Shown: one piece after another, positions 51,240 to 62,450 of the stretch
Layout of the letters: the number at the start of each line of letters is the position of its first letter
How positions within the stretch are numbered: the first letter of the stretch is position 1
Origin: Ophiodon elongatus
Lineage: Eukaryota > Chordata > Actinopteri > Perciformes > Hexagrammidae
NCBI GenBank assembly: GCA_016806645.1
Contig: JACSYO010001972.1
Coordinates: 281,001 to 345,000 of the forward strand
Length of the DNA: 64,000 nucleotides
Direction of reading: 5' to 3'
Translations under genes and position numbers: made by a program
The notes under the pieces: generated by a model
Told to the model about the DNA's origin: nothing
The model's input: only the letters and a program-made list of their open reading frames with translations
Databases searched by the model: none

Positions 51240-53585
51240 TCATGGTATTAGCCTCAGTCAGTCATTTTTTTTTTTTCTCGCAGATTCAGTTCTTTTTCTT
51301 TCCCCTCGCTGAATGAAATAATCAATGGGATCTCAAGCTCACCAGGTATAGCTCGTCTGCACAATTTGGAATCCAAGCTTCAAAATGAAGACAATATAAA
51401 TTCTGACCCAAACTACTTGTTCTACTACGTTTATATTAGTTAACTAATGGCTTTATTGATTGTTAATAAATCAATTACCAATAATATATCAGTTATAAGG
51501 CATCACCAAGAGTCATTTTTCGGTTGTCAGATTTGAAAGGGTTATAAACAATCATATGCAAGTAATCTGTCATAAAGTCTGTTGCTGCTGTAAACGTGAA
51601 TACATAGTTATATAGATTAACAAAGGAAGCTATTTATAATATGGTTAAGCAATACAGACAGTCATTTCTGCAAAAAGACAATAGCCTCATAAAATAATAA
51701 AAAAAGATGACTACAGTGAATAGAGGCCAGGAAACAACAATTTGTCAGAGGACGAGAGAACAAGTTGTTGTTGATGTGTTTGAACAATGGGAAGCAAATA
51801 GATAAATGAGCAAATAACAATTTAAATAATATTATCACAATGATAATAATGTGCACTAATCCTAATCCTACCTTCGACACTACCACTATTAACACTAACA
51901 ATAACACAATCATAACAAAGTCAAGGGGGGGTGCCGCCCCATCCACTGGCAGTGAAGCACAGTCGGGGAATTGTCAGGAATCAACAGAACAGGTCAGCAG
52001 TTATTGACATGATATTTTGTTCATTAATTTATTTTTGAAAAGGCAATTTGTGGGATTTTTTTTAATGTTTTTTATTGTTTGTTTTTTTTTTATCCGGCTT
52101 TGGGTCGCCCCCAGTCCCTTATATGGGGGTTGACCCATTGGAAATCAATTGCTTCAGTCAATAGATATGAAAGAGAGGAAAAAGGTGTCCCAGCATTCCT
52201 TCCCCGTGTCGCCTGCATGGAGGGAACCGTGGGAGGGCCCCGAACAGAGCTCCCGGCAGACGGACACTCCTGAACACAGTGACGTCTTTGTAAAGGATGG
52301 GTATATAAACATCACTCTTATGTAAATATTCTGTGTTCAACAGTATTGTTCATGATTGTACAGAGCAATTACTAGTTTAATAACTGTCTATTAGTCTCTC
52401 CTCATGTTATCATCACTCTGTTTGGATAGGAACTATTCCCTGCTCAGTGTTATTCAGCACTTGTGAAGCAAAGGCAATTGACCCTTTGTTAAGCTCCGCC
52501 CCTCAATGTGACTTTTTCAAGCTGTCAGAGCTCTTTTCAGTTTAGCAAAACATCATTGTTTGGCCTAAATATAAATAATATAATAATGGAGCCCACACTG
52601 TCACTAACTGCACTCACTGAATAGGTATTATCTAATTTGTGGGAAAATGAAAAAGCGATTTTACGTTCACCATTCATTTGGCTTCTTAGTTTTTCTCACG
52701 TTACGTGAATATTGCAACACCATGTTACATTGAGGTGGTGAGCTCGTGGTTTAGCATCAAACACAAACGGGAACTTCTAAACACAGTGAAATCTTTCTTT
52801 TTCTCTCTCGCTGAGTAACAGGAAGTAACCTCATTCCACTGCTGGAGGGTGGTATGGGAAAATTACTTTTGTGAAAATACTGTGACACTACTTATAACTT
52901 GTGACTTATTAGAAAGTAATACCTCCCAATCTAAGTTAATGACGTTGTATGTGATAATGAATCAAAAGAAATTCCATGACAATGTGTCACTAGACACTCA
53001 CAGACCTTGGGAATTTTTTTTTAATCTGACTGGGTTCTTTGTCTCACATGTGTTTGTCAAGTAATACAGTTTTTTTCCTACATGTGCAAACAACAGGTTG
53101 TCTGGGTGCAAATAGTCTTATCTCAGCACACGCTATCATGCATACATTTTCTGGAATGTTATCATTGAGAACCAGCAAAGCTACATAAAGGCCTCTCATG
53201 TTGGTTTATAGCATTTGTAATCACCTTGAATTTCAACTCTCCCTTTAATTAGAATCAAATCACAATCATAACCACTGTGAGAATTGTATAAACAAAGCGA
53301 GACACTGATTGCTACTATAAGATAAGCGAGGGTTTGTTTTGGGAAAGTTTCTCTCCAGAGAAAAACTGAAAGAGGGATCTTAAGAGAGCTAGCCGAGTGT
53401 GTGTGAGATATTCTGCTACTGTTGGTTAATCATTAAATTGTTTTCCTTTCTTGTCGCACCTCTTTTCTTCCTGTATTTTGTATTAACACACAGCTGAATC
53501 CTCTAATGCAACATGGAGAGAGGTGATGTTTAGGTATTCCATAAACGTATGATAAAAGTAATAAACAATATTATATATATATATC
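51240..53585. other. A+T-rich spacer
   Basis: Over 2 kb without a supported gene. A TATA-like GGGTATATAAAC lies near 52,300 after a G+C-richer patch (52,180-52,280), which could be an LTR-type fragment, but no matching second copy or polyadenylation end is visible. A small TA run is at about 53,567-53,584. Confidence 0.35.
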
Positions 53586-53749
53586 GTAGCACTTAAATGG
53601 CTCTTACTTATAGCACTTGGTAGTTTGGCTTTCTTGAGGAAATTGTACTTTCTTGATTGTTGTTGTTCTGGGTTTGAACTCTTATGGTTGAATGCACTTA
53701 TTGTAAGTCGCTTTGAATAAAAGTGTCTGCCAAATGAAATGTAATGTAA
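53586..53749 (+). mobile_element. L2-clade (UnaL2-type) LINE or SINE 3' tail
   Basis: The end reads TTGTAAGTCGCTTTGAATAA, AAGTGTCTGCCAAATG and (ATGTA)n, i.e. the conserved stem-loop tail and TGTAA-type terminal repeat described for eel UnaL2 and the SINEs that share its 3' end. The upstream part (CTTACTTATAGCACTTGGTA onward) fits the untranslated region of such a LINE. No tRNA-like head or coding sequence is visible, so LINE versus SINE is undecided. Confidence 0.7.
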
Positions 53750-53934
53750 ACCTTTATTTATATTGTACTAAATCTAAAAACTATTTTTTAAAGTGCTTTA
53801 CATACAATAAAACCTAAGCCAACAACAACCACGAAAAACATAAATGAAACGGAATAAATACAAATAATCACACCAACAATTAGGAACACCACAAGAGCCT
53901 TGCCTATGGATCTAAGCCTGAGTTCTGGCCACAG

Positions 53935-54425
53935 ACTGTGTATAAGACGTGGATGTAGTCGGCGTAAGTTACCAATTAGTTTGGACTTGGTTTCGAAGCC
54001 TTGAGTTCAGCTTTTTGGCCAACAACATCTTAGTTTTTTTGCAACCTTTGAACGGAAATTACCATATTTGGACTGCGGAGGAGTGGCGTTGAGATTCTGT
54101 ATACGGCTCGGGTAGCGGTAGCGACCTGTCAATCACAAGGTAGCCCCGCCCTAAATCATACCCTGCTTTATTGTCTATTTGACTCTAAATGGACCATAAT
54201 TTACTAAATGAACATCATGCTGGATTGAAAAAGACTTGAAACTAGAGATTGAGACCATAAACTTGAATGCACCTGAAACAAGCAATTTGAGATCATAGAC
54301 TTCCATACAAGAGAAATTATTTTTGCAACCAGAGGAGTCGCCCCCCTGGTGGCCATTACAAAGAACGCCATTTAAAGGCGCCTCCATGTTGGCTTCTCTT
54401 TTCAGAACCGTATGTTGCCGCCTGG
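53935..54425 (+). mobile_element. Dispersed repeat family A, copy 4
   Basis: TATAAGACGTGGATGTAG, TACCATATTTGGACTGCGGA, GGTAGCGACCTGTCAATCAC, AAGGTAGCCCCGCCC, GAACATCATGCTGGATTGAA and ACTAGAGATTGAGACC are in the family order. The YY1-like segment is decayed here (AACAACATCTTAG). Confidence 0.75.
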
Positions 54426-54759
54426 TTCCGGCTCATAAAGAGTTAAATGGTCAGCAATACAGCTAGGGGCTATGTATGTAAGCAGAACCCATGTTAAAGA
54501 AAGCACTGTATGTATGTTGGGCAGACTGTAGACTTAGTCAAGCGGTTTGTTGAAGCATAGGAGAAGAAGAAATAAAGAGAAATATGACTGCAGCAAATGT
54601 GAAAATTACTTCAAAAGAGATGTACCTATACTTGTTTTACAAAAGGTGTATACTTGCTGTGAGAGCTGTTATTCTGTAGGCTGCTTCTGTGACACAGTCA
54701 GTGGTCTATGGCAATCAAATGGATTTGAGGAATGAGTACAGGAAAGCAGGTATTACCGC
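54426..54759. other. Short spacer
   Basis: A 62-codon plus frame (54,547-54,735) is Cys- and Lys-rich but has no recognisable zinc-binding spacing. Confidence 0.35.
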
Positions 54760-55205
54760 AGTCCTTATCATATGCTGTCCTAATCGTAGCTCTGGTCCAC
54801 CTCTGAATGGACACGAAAATGACTTATCAGCTGTCAAGGGGGAAATTACCGGTGATGAATGTGTTATAGCCCTTGTGTTCTCCTCTCCTCCCGCCGTGTT
54901 GATATTACACCCCTGTGCTGAGTAAATGCCCCACAAAAACCCAAGACGCTGCACACATTGAAATTAGGGATTATTATGCTGAAGGAAAAGCAGGAGGCAG
55001 GATTGGGAGGTGATTTTCTGCTGAAACCTGACAGCATAAATACGTTGAGTTCTGAATGTGCCCGGTGTCGGCGCAAACAACTGACATGGGATATACTTGG
55101 GTGCCTGATAAGACTGCCAGACGTGTAATTCCTCTGTCATCATTATCAGAGCCATCTCTGATTCAACAGCTCCAATTTGACTTGCAGTTTGGCGGTGGGA
55201 TTAAT
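54760..55205. promoter_or_regulatory. Candidate conserved noncoding element
   Basis: A long unique block: CCTCTGAATGGACACGAAAA, GACTTATCAGCTGTCAAGGG, TTGAAATTAGGGATTATTAT, CAGGCAGGATTGG-like text, CTGACAGCATAAATACG, GTGTAATTCCTCTGTCATC and GGTGGGATTAATAAATAC. There are no repeats within it, and open frames on both strands have no domain. Confidence 0.45.
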
Positions 55206-55305
55206 AAATACTAAACACACATGACATCCCCACATTCCTGGATATCATTTTCAGTCTGTCAGTATTTGACAGCCCAGTGCAGACCCTCCTCATGTATTTT
55301 TTTGT

Positions 55306-56010
55306 TTTTTTTACAGACGAGGCACGGCAAGTTTATTGATATAGAAAATTTCAGCAACACGGCAATTCAAAGCATTTCACATCACAAGACAAAAGCGACA
55401 GTGCAAAAGAAACACACTACAAACTGACATTCAAATACAACTGAAAAACATTCCAAGAGAAATGAAAGGAAAAAATTGAATAAATTCAAAACTAAAGTGC
55501 AGTGTATGAAACGATTAAATAAAAGGCGGCAAAATCCATTTTTTAAGGAGACCTGTGAAGGCACCTTTACAATGTACGATATAGGCTGACTTTGTATATG
55601 CCTTAATGTGGCTGTTGAAATTCAGAGTCCATGACTACACCGAGATTTCTGGCTGTGACAACATTGGCGATTGAAGCAGGACGCTGACTTTTAATCGTTC
55701 CTCCCTCCGAAAACAACTATATCAGTTTTGTCTTTGTTTAGTGAAAGAAAATTCTGGCACATCCAATTGTTGATTTGTTCAAAGGACCTCCTCTGTGCTT
55801 GTATTGGATCATATTGGATCCTGGGGATATGGTCATGTAGATTTGTGTGGTGATTTATTTTGTTGCTTTCCATAATCTGAGCCAGTGGAAGCATGTAGAT
55901 GTTAAACAGAAGAGGCCCCAGAACGGAGCCCTGAGGAATGAAGCGCCTGAAGACACAAAGTAGTCCCCGTCTTTGATGTAGGATTCAAACCGGTTTAGTA
56001 CTGTGCTAGA
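55306..56010 (-). mobile_element. Truncated, frameshifted LINE with partial reverse transcriptase
   Basis: Read on the minus strand, an opening piece (RFESYIKDGDYFV) is followed after a small disruption by PQGSVLGPLLFNIYMLPLA, the QG..LGP.LF motif of LINE reverse transcriptases. Then come QINNWMCQNFLSLNKDKTDI and VVFG (frame 55,894-55,691). The catalytic YADD motif expected between these two is missing; the intervening text is only about 30 residues long. A later frame has NLGVVMDSE and, shifted, NFNSHIKAYTKSAY. An untranslated end with TATATCAATAAACTTGCCG closes at about 55,320. L2/Rex1-like by pattern; inactive. Confidence 0.85.
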
Positions 56011-56319
56011 TTGTGCCACCCAGAAAGACTAGTGTATTCCATGCATTCATGGATATTATAGAGTGAATGATAGACAACACTGTTCTGTTTTGCGTCTTAT
56101 TTGTCTGTTCAGGTTGATTTAATTTGTTTTCTAACCGCTCAGTCCAAACCCCTCCTTTCGAAGCATAAACTTCATATGACAATGTCTATATTCAAAGTGT
56201 TTCTACCTGTTCAGAAAAGCCAGGCTGGATAAGAAAGACTGCTATCATGGCCTCCTCCTGGCCGCTCGCCACCGCCTCCCTGATCGCTAAGAACGTTGTG
56301 TCTTCAGCATGTCACCGTT
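56011..56319. other. Spacer
   Basis: Nothing recognised. Confidence 0.4.
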
Positions 56320-56879
56320 TCAAAACAGTGAATGGAGACGGGCTCTCTCGAGAAAAACGACAGTATCAATCATTTCAACAATTAACTTGGAAAAACATTT
56401 GGTAGCGTTCAAGGGACAAAGCCCTCTCGCAGCTGTAGTGATTATGACTCTCGCGTGACGGTAACGAAAGAGGAAGTTGGGTGGCATGATGAGTCTAGAT
56501 ACGTTCCTCAGGCAGGAAACTGGATTCTTGTCCACCTTTAGTTTTATATCATGCAGCAGCAGGAACACATGGGATTCATCTGCACTATAATTTTTCCGAT
56601 TTGCTACATGTAATTTATGTATGTCACCCCACCCCACCACCGACAGCTTGTGAGCAATGCAGATACATGGTTTCAGTAAACTGTGGATCCAACTGGCTAT
56701 GTAACAGGATGTAGAATGATTGTGAGACAATGTAAAGTAGTCCCACCCTCGTCATTCGAGCACTGTCCAACATAGCAGGTTATGAAATAGTCACTCTCAG
56801 GACTTAGTTTCTGAAAATATGGACGATTTCCAAGAACTGATCTTGCACCACGCACAGCAAATGTCAACTGATTGCCCAT
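56320..56879 (-). other. Unrecognised pair of overlapping minus-strand frames
   Basis: A 60-codon frame (56,879-56,697) and a 136-codon frame (56,730-56,320) overlap by about 34 bases and could be one frame interrupted by a single shift, about 190 residues in all. The longer one has charged and hydrophobic stretches but no motif I can name. The density of sense codons is higher than in nearby DNA. It could be a decayed element ORF, a host pseudogene or chance. It lies 300 bases beyond the LINE remnant and is not part of its recognised ORF. Confidence 0.2.
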
Positions 56880-58019
56880 TTTGTTTTTTATTTATTTATT
56901 TATTGCTGACCAACTTACCTCTTTGCCCTTTAATGCTGCTGTTTGAATAATGTATTTAGTCATGGGGATATAGGCTAGGTGGGCATGGTGGAGTGTTTAA
57001 AGTACTAAAATGTCCTGTTGTAACCTTCATGTAATGACAAAATGTTGGACACAAATACTAATAAAAAAAAGAATTCAAAATAAAAAGCTTTTGTAGAGAA
57101 AGGGTTGTTCTTCAGCTGAAACTGTCAAGGTAAAAACATATTTTTTCTTATATCAAGAATAGTTTAAACACATTAAATGAAAAGCTTTTCCAAAGAAAGT
57201 TTCTGTCTGTCTGCCAGTCTGTAAGTACCCGTGTTTGAGGGTTATATGTATTCCAGTCCATTTGCTTTACAATGCAAAAGTTGCCATTTGCATGAGAAAT
57301 ATGAATAAAAAAAATTATTAAAAAAACTTAAGGCAGTAGAAGCCTGAGGAAAGCTAAACCTGAACAAAGAGCTAAAATTACTAATTGGTTTACTGATCAG
57401 TTGTACTTTGTTCGATTGATTTGCAATTAATTCTGGTTTGCGGTGCATAAAAGACAGAGGCTGGCGCCAACCTTGGAGCTTGTGGATACCTTATACTCAC
57501 TTAGAGGGCGAAGGGGGGGAGAACGTCAATACGTTGTTGTGAGTCTGGCCCGGGACTCACGCTGATACTGTCTTCTTCATTTGTTGGGGCTATGAGGCAG
57601 AGTGTATGGAACAATACATTTTCTGTCCATTTTAAAAGGGAAAGGATGGATGATTTATCCTCTTAAGTGGAGGTGGGAGGTGTGTAACCCTGATCTGTCG
57701 GTGCCATTAGTGTGATCTTACGCTTTGGGATGCACATAATGTTTTATACTCCATAGGGATGCATTATACAGAGCTGTGCAGTAAATATAGCTCCTCTTCC
57801 AACAGTATGGCATTCCACTGTATAAATTGGTCGGTAGCTAATAAACTTCTTCTCCATTGAGCATGAGGTGAGTATAATGAACTTCTCAGCTACTTTACTA
57901 TTCCATACAAACAAATGGGTTTTTATATTTCAACAACACCACGCAAGTATAGAGATGTTAAGGATGGAATGATAGAATTCATATGTACATATATTTTTCA
58001 TTTAGACTGATTTAATGCA
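56880..58019. other. Spacer, nothing recognised
   Basis: A short (TTTA)n near 56,886-56,903 and A-rich stretches. No family assigned. Confidence 0.4.
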
Positions 58020-58330
58020 AATCGGTGGTGGTCAAAAAATCCGAAACTGTCTGGATCACAGAAAGGAGCTAAGTTCTTTGCACACACGGTCTATATTTTT
58101 TATCAGAAATTGTTGCACGTTTAAAAAATACATACGACCTCACGTTGATCATGTTGACTCCAAAACTTTCTTCGGACCCTCAAGTTTTCGGAACATGCAT
58201 CCATCAAAAGCCTTTATAGGAATTTGTTCGACCGCTCAGGGCCCCCGTACCTGCAAAAGTCTTGGTCCAAAATAGCATCTGAAAAGCTGTTTCACTTTGT
58301 CTCCCAGCGCAAAGCTCTTTTGTGCTGCAT
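58020..58330 (-). mobile_element. Dispersed repeat family C, inverted copy 3
   Basis: The plus strand reads TTTTTATCAGAAATTGTTGC then ACGTTTAAAAAATACATACG, CCTCAAGTTTTCGGAACATG, TTTGTTCGACCGCTCAGGG and GGTCCAAAATAGCATCTGAA, which is copy 1 inverted. An 86-codon frame on this strand shares the peptide SIFFIRN with SVFFVRN and SVIFVRN of the corresponding strand of copies 1 and 2. Confidence 0.6.
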
Positions 58331-58821
58331 GTGTTGGGTCATGTGCGTGAGAGTGTGCGCGTCCGTGGGTGAGTGAATGTGCACCTCCGTGTCTGTCCAC
58401 GGCTAATCTCGCATTCTGCTGCAGAAGGCAAGGCCTTCTAATGGTTACGGTGACTCATACTTTGTCATAGCCTGGTATATCCTGCCACTGACTGCCTGCT
58501 TGCTCCTCTCACACCAGACTCACCTGGATTCTACTGAGATCACCTTTCTAGTGTTTTGACCGTTTCTTTTCGACCTTTTCGTTGATTCACAACCTGTCGA
58601 GTCTTCGGTGTTGGCATTGCATTGTCTTTACATTGACTTTGTACAGCCCTCTAAAATTTGCTTCGCATTCAGTCCCATTACACCTTTAGGCCATTAGATT
58701 GCAGTTCCTAATCGTAGGTACATTACTGAAGATAATTATGGCAATCATCCATGAAATACACATGACAAAGCTGGTTGGTTGGTGTTGCCCGAGGGATGTT
58801 GTCACCACTGGTCGCTATTTT
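58331..58821. other. Spacer with a small hairpin
   Basis: AGAAGGC-AAG-GCCTTCT (58,423-58,439) is a perfect 7-bp-stem hairpin. The surrounding 58,340-58,560 is unique and G+C-raised. Confidence 0.4.
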
Positions 58822-59109
58822 TTAGTGCAAAGCTCCTGTTGGAAAACATACCTCACGTTTACAGCTCTCGAACTCACAATGAACCCTTTCCTTATGCTGT
58901 AGGAGCCCCCCATCAAAACTTGATCTCGTGAAGTCTGCTTCTACGAGCCTCATGTAATAATCTGCACCAAATAACACGTCGACCCCTACGTAATTTTTTA
59001 ACCAGTCGGTAATCATTCTCTTCCTGCCTGCAACTGCTGAACTGAGCCTGTGTGCTTCTCCTCTGTTTGAGAAGAAGAGCAAATGAGAAATCTGTGGTTG
59101 TCGGAACAC
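58822..59109 (-). mobile_element. Possible LTR-retrotransposon protease fragment (BEL/Pao-like)
   Basis: A 95-codon minus frame contains VGVDVLFGADYYMRLVEAD, which resembles the segment (V-D-V/L-L-I-G-x-D-Y-Y-x-x-L) near the aspartic protease in BEL/Pao-type retroelement polyproteins. The rest of the frame shows no clear match, and no integrase, reverse transcriptase or LTR is seen nearby. The start codon is arbitrary for such a remnant. Confidence 0.3.
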
Positions 59110-60300
59110 TGATGGAGTAACATTCAGATTTTTAAATTAACAGGATGGCAAAGGGATGTGACATAGCAACCGATTATGAACTTTGTTCTGTTCCGCTGCA
59201 AATTGAGAGTGTTGCAAGTTCAGAAAGGAAATAGTACATTACTTGTTATATTACTACATTACTTTTGCTTTGGAGAAAAAAAATGTTGTACAACCTATTT
59301 AGCCTGCTCCTTTTAGAACTGTATCCACTTTATTGGACCAATAAGTAATCTTACAGGAGGGGTTAAAAGTCATGTGTTAGAAGAACAATAGCAGTTTTCT
59401 TGATTCAATTTGAATAGTTCCATCTGCATCACAGGGAATAACATACACTGCGTATGTCCGAACAAGGAGAAATTCTCTTTACTCCACTATCCAAAGTCTG
59501 TCATATTGTGACCTAAAGTCATTTATTTAACTTCAGTGTGTGTATTTTGATTAAATAAGATAATGCCATTTTTAACTGCTTTTAATGTGAAACATCGCTC
59601 CGGGAAGTGATGAGTATAGCAACTAAAACTAGGCAATTGGAAATACTTTTTTAAACAGTAATATTGTTTCAATTTCACAGAGATATGCAGAGCAGCAGAG
59701 AGCAACACATATGTTCAATACAAACATTTTATTCTCATGTTTATTAAAACGTTAAATGATAATGCAAAATATACCTTCGCGAATGTAATTTTCAGAAGGT
59801 TTGTTGTTATGCGGTATAGTGTCTGTAAAGTCCCAAAATGTGACGAGAAAATAAGGTGAAATCGGTGAACGGCGAATCCTCTGAAGATGTTTTTACATTG
59901 AGAATGTAAATGTGGATGGAGAGGAACCTCGAGTTCTCATACTGATAAGAACAGGAATTTCCCTTAATCCTTGCATTTCTTCTTTCCTTTCCTCTCTCTG
60001 CTCCTCTGTCCCCGATGTGTGGTGAGCGGCAGCAGCCCTAATGCTCCCCTGAAGGAGGAAACAGAGATAAGGAAGTGAGAGAAAGGGAAGAGAGAAAGTA
60101 TTGACCACAGATGCTTTTTGAGTCCAGACTGTTAGCTTTTTAGCGCTGTGTGTGTCGTGATCTGGTTACCCAACGTGCCGCCACCACGTTCAGAGACACA
60201 CTAGAAGCTCCCCAGAGACGCAGGGGAGCAGCTCCTCTGTCTCCAGCATGGCTGGGAGAAAGATCTGTCTCGGACGTCACTGTGTCTGACCAACCGCCCT
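59110..60300. other. Spacer, nothing recognised
   Basis: Frames are 74 codons or fewer, except minus or plus frames that extend across the CA array after 60,300. Confidence 0.4.
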
Positions 60301-60316
60301 CCCCCCCCCCCCCCAC

Positions 60317-60367
<51 letters not shown>
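60301..60367. repeat. C14 tract and (CA)n microsatellite
   Basis: Fourteen C (60,301-60,314) and then about 24 uninterrupted CA units. Thr-His and Cys-Val frames over it (98-105 codons) are artefacts. Confidence 0.97.
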
Positions 60368-60368
<1 letters not shown>

Positions 60369-60794
60369 CACAGAGCTGCTGTCCCAACCACAGCTGTGAA
60401 CCAGGGCATAACACACGGTGGACGACGCAGATCTAAAGCAGACCGTGCATCTGGTCACACCTGCTGAGTGACACACCACGAATCCTGGCTCAGACATGGG
60501 TGATGGCTTAATTTATTCGGAAAATGTCTTTCATAGAATGTCATGGCAAACTAACTTCGAACAGTTTCAACTTGTGTCCAAAATTAACGGACCTCACGCC
60601 AAAACCGCAGGCCAACATCTCTCCATACAAAACATCTGGATGGGGTCTCAACAGCAGCTCAACAGAGGACAGTTTCAGCTGACTTCACCAGCCAACTCCT
60701 TCAAAATGAGGTTCCCATACAACTAAACGTTATTCTCAATGAAGGGTAGTTTCACACCAATTACGGTTAACGTTTTAAACATGTGGTTTATGTT

Positions 60795-61245
60795 GTAAAC
60801 ATGGACGCTATATAAGACATGGACGTAATTATCGTGATGTCTCCCATTGGCTTGTGGACTGCGGTTTTGGAGCCTCGAGTACGGCTCTTTGGCCGTCGCC
60901 ATCTTGGAGTTTGGCTGTCGCACTCTTGTTTTTTTGTAACCTGTGAACAGAAAAGACCATATTTGGGCTGCGGCGGAGTGACACTGTGTTTTGAAACGTC
61001 ATTTACGGCTCTGGTAGAGACCTGTCAATCACAAGTGTAGCCCGACTTAAAGCATACTCTGCTTTATGGTCTGTTTGACTGTTTGAAATGGACCATAATT
61101 TACTAAATGAACATCATACTGTATTAAAGAAGACTTGAAACTAGAGATTAAACTCATAAACTCATGTTTACAATGTTTACTGAGGGAATAAATCAAGTGA
61201 GAAATCAAGTAGTGTCATTTTCTCAAAGACTTCTATACGCCCAAA
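60795..61245 (+). mobile_element. Dispersed repeat family A, copy 5
   Basis: TATATAAGACATGGACGTAA, CCCATTGGCTTGTGGACTGC, GGCCGTCGCCATCTTGG (core 60,895-60,906), ACCATATTTGGGCTGCGGC, GAGACCTGTCAATCAC, GAACATCATACTGTATTAAA and ACTTCTATACGCC are in the family order. It has a single short stretch where copy 1 has the minisatellite. Confidence 0.75.
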
Positions 61246-62109
61246 AATGATAAAACAATCTTCTCGAAACATTTTTGACAATGTAGTTTTGTTGTATGGG
61301 TACGTCATTGTTAGGAGACCAGGCTTAGACCTTGTTTATGACCTGTGTGCGGCTCTCAAAGATGGTGGCCCTCATGTGCCTCATGATATTAGAAGAGGCA
61401 CTTGACTTACAGTACAGAGCACGGCATGACTTACTGCCATATTGTACAGTACCCTATAAAGATAGAAAAAGGTACCAGTGAAATAAAAAATAGAATTCAG
61501 TAATTTTTTCAATTCTTAGATTAACATTACTCAATCACTTCACATCTTGTTCCTTTGTTTCTACGTGTATGTATCTGTATGCATTGTACTGGTACACCAT
61601 TAGTACAAAAAATTACACTGCAAATTTCAAATAATCATACTATACTTTGTGGGCTGTAATCTTTAGCGTTTCAGCATAAGGATTCAGTAGTGAATTACAA
61701 GGTCGCAAATATTTCTACTAAGCACAAGGAGTATAATAAAAGTCAGTTATTATTATTTAGTTATTATGTCTAAATTCACACAGTTGTTATAAATAGTGTG
61801 TATTGCATTGTATACTGCGGACATGCCCGCTATGTATGCATCTGTCAGAAAAGTATTACTGCTTTTTTTACTCATTAGATGCACCATCAGTCCCTGTTTT
61901 CAGATCCACAATTACATACGTCAGCAATGTGTTCAAATATATTTCATCCTCGTTTTAAACTGACTATAAAAAATTGCCAAATTAAAAGGCATAATATATT
62001 TTTGGACAAACAAGTTTGTGATGGATAAGGTAGCTTTATGTACAAGGGATTGGATTGCTTTTGAAGATGTACTATAATATAAATTGTTTTGATTCTTAAG
62101 TGTCCTTTT
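61246..62109. other. A+T-rich spacer
   Basis: Nothing recognised. Confidence 0.4.
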
Positions 62110-62450
62110 GTCCAATATTTCTTCAAATATTGGACCACATACCGATATAGACTATACAGTGAAGGCCATAGACGTTATTACCCTATGGGGAAATAATTCC
62201 ACTGTGATGTCCGGGCATTTTCAATTAGGCAAGAAAAAATCCATGGCAGCATCATTGGAAGGATTTACTGTTCAAGGCACCTGTGACCCATCCTCTGACC
62301 CCTGACATGGAAGTCAAATATTGTTCTGGGTCTTTAAATGTGCCTCTTAGATAAAGCCTGTCCCACCAGCTATTGATGGTTTATTGATCTGTGTGTGTCA
62401 AATGACTACCACGCTGAAAGGGCTAATCTAAAATCAAGAACTCATACGCT
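62110..62450. promoter_or_regulatory. Candidate conserved noncoding element
   Basis: Unique block: GAAGGCCATAGACGTTATTA, TTTTCAATTAGGCAAG, TTACTGTTCAAGGCACCTG, CAGCTATTGATGGTTTATTG. A short plus frame ends at 62,305 with no domain. Confidence 0.45.

Noticed and set aside
52180..52340. LTR-like patch with GGGTATATAAAC
   Set aside because: A single TATA-like motif without a paired repeat, polyadenylation site or element coding sequence is not enough.
60150..60497. 98-105-codon frames over the CA array
   Set aside because: Thr-His and Cys-Val runs come from the microsatellite; flanking residues have no domain.
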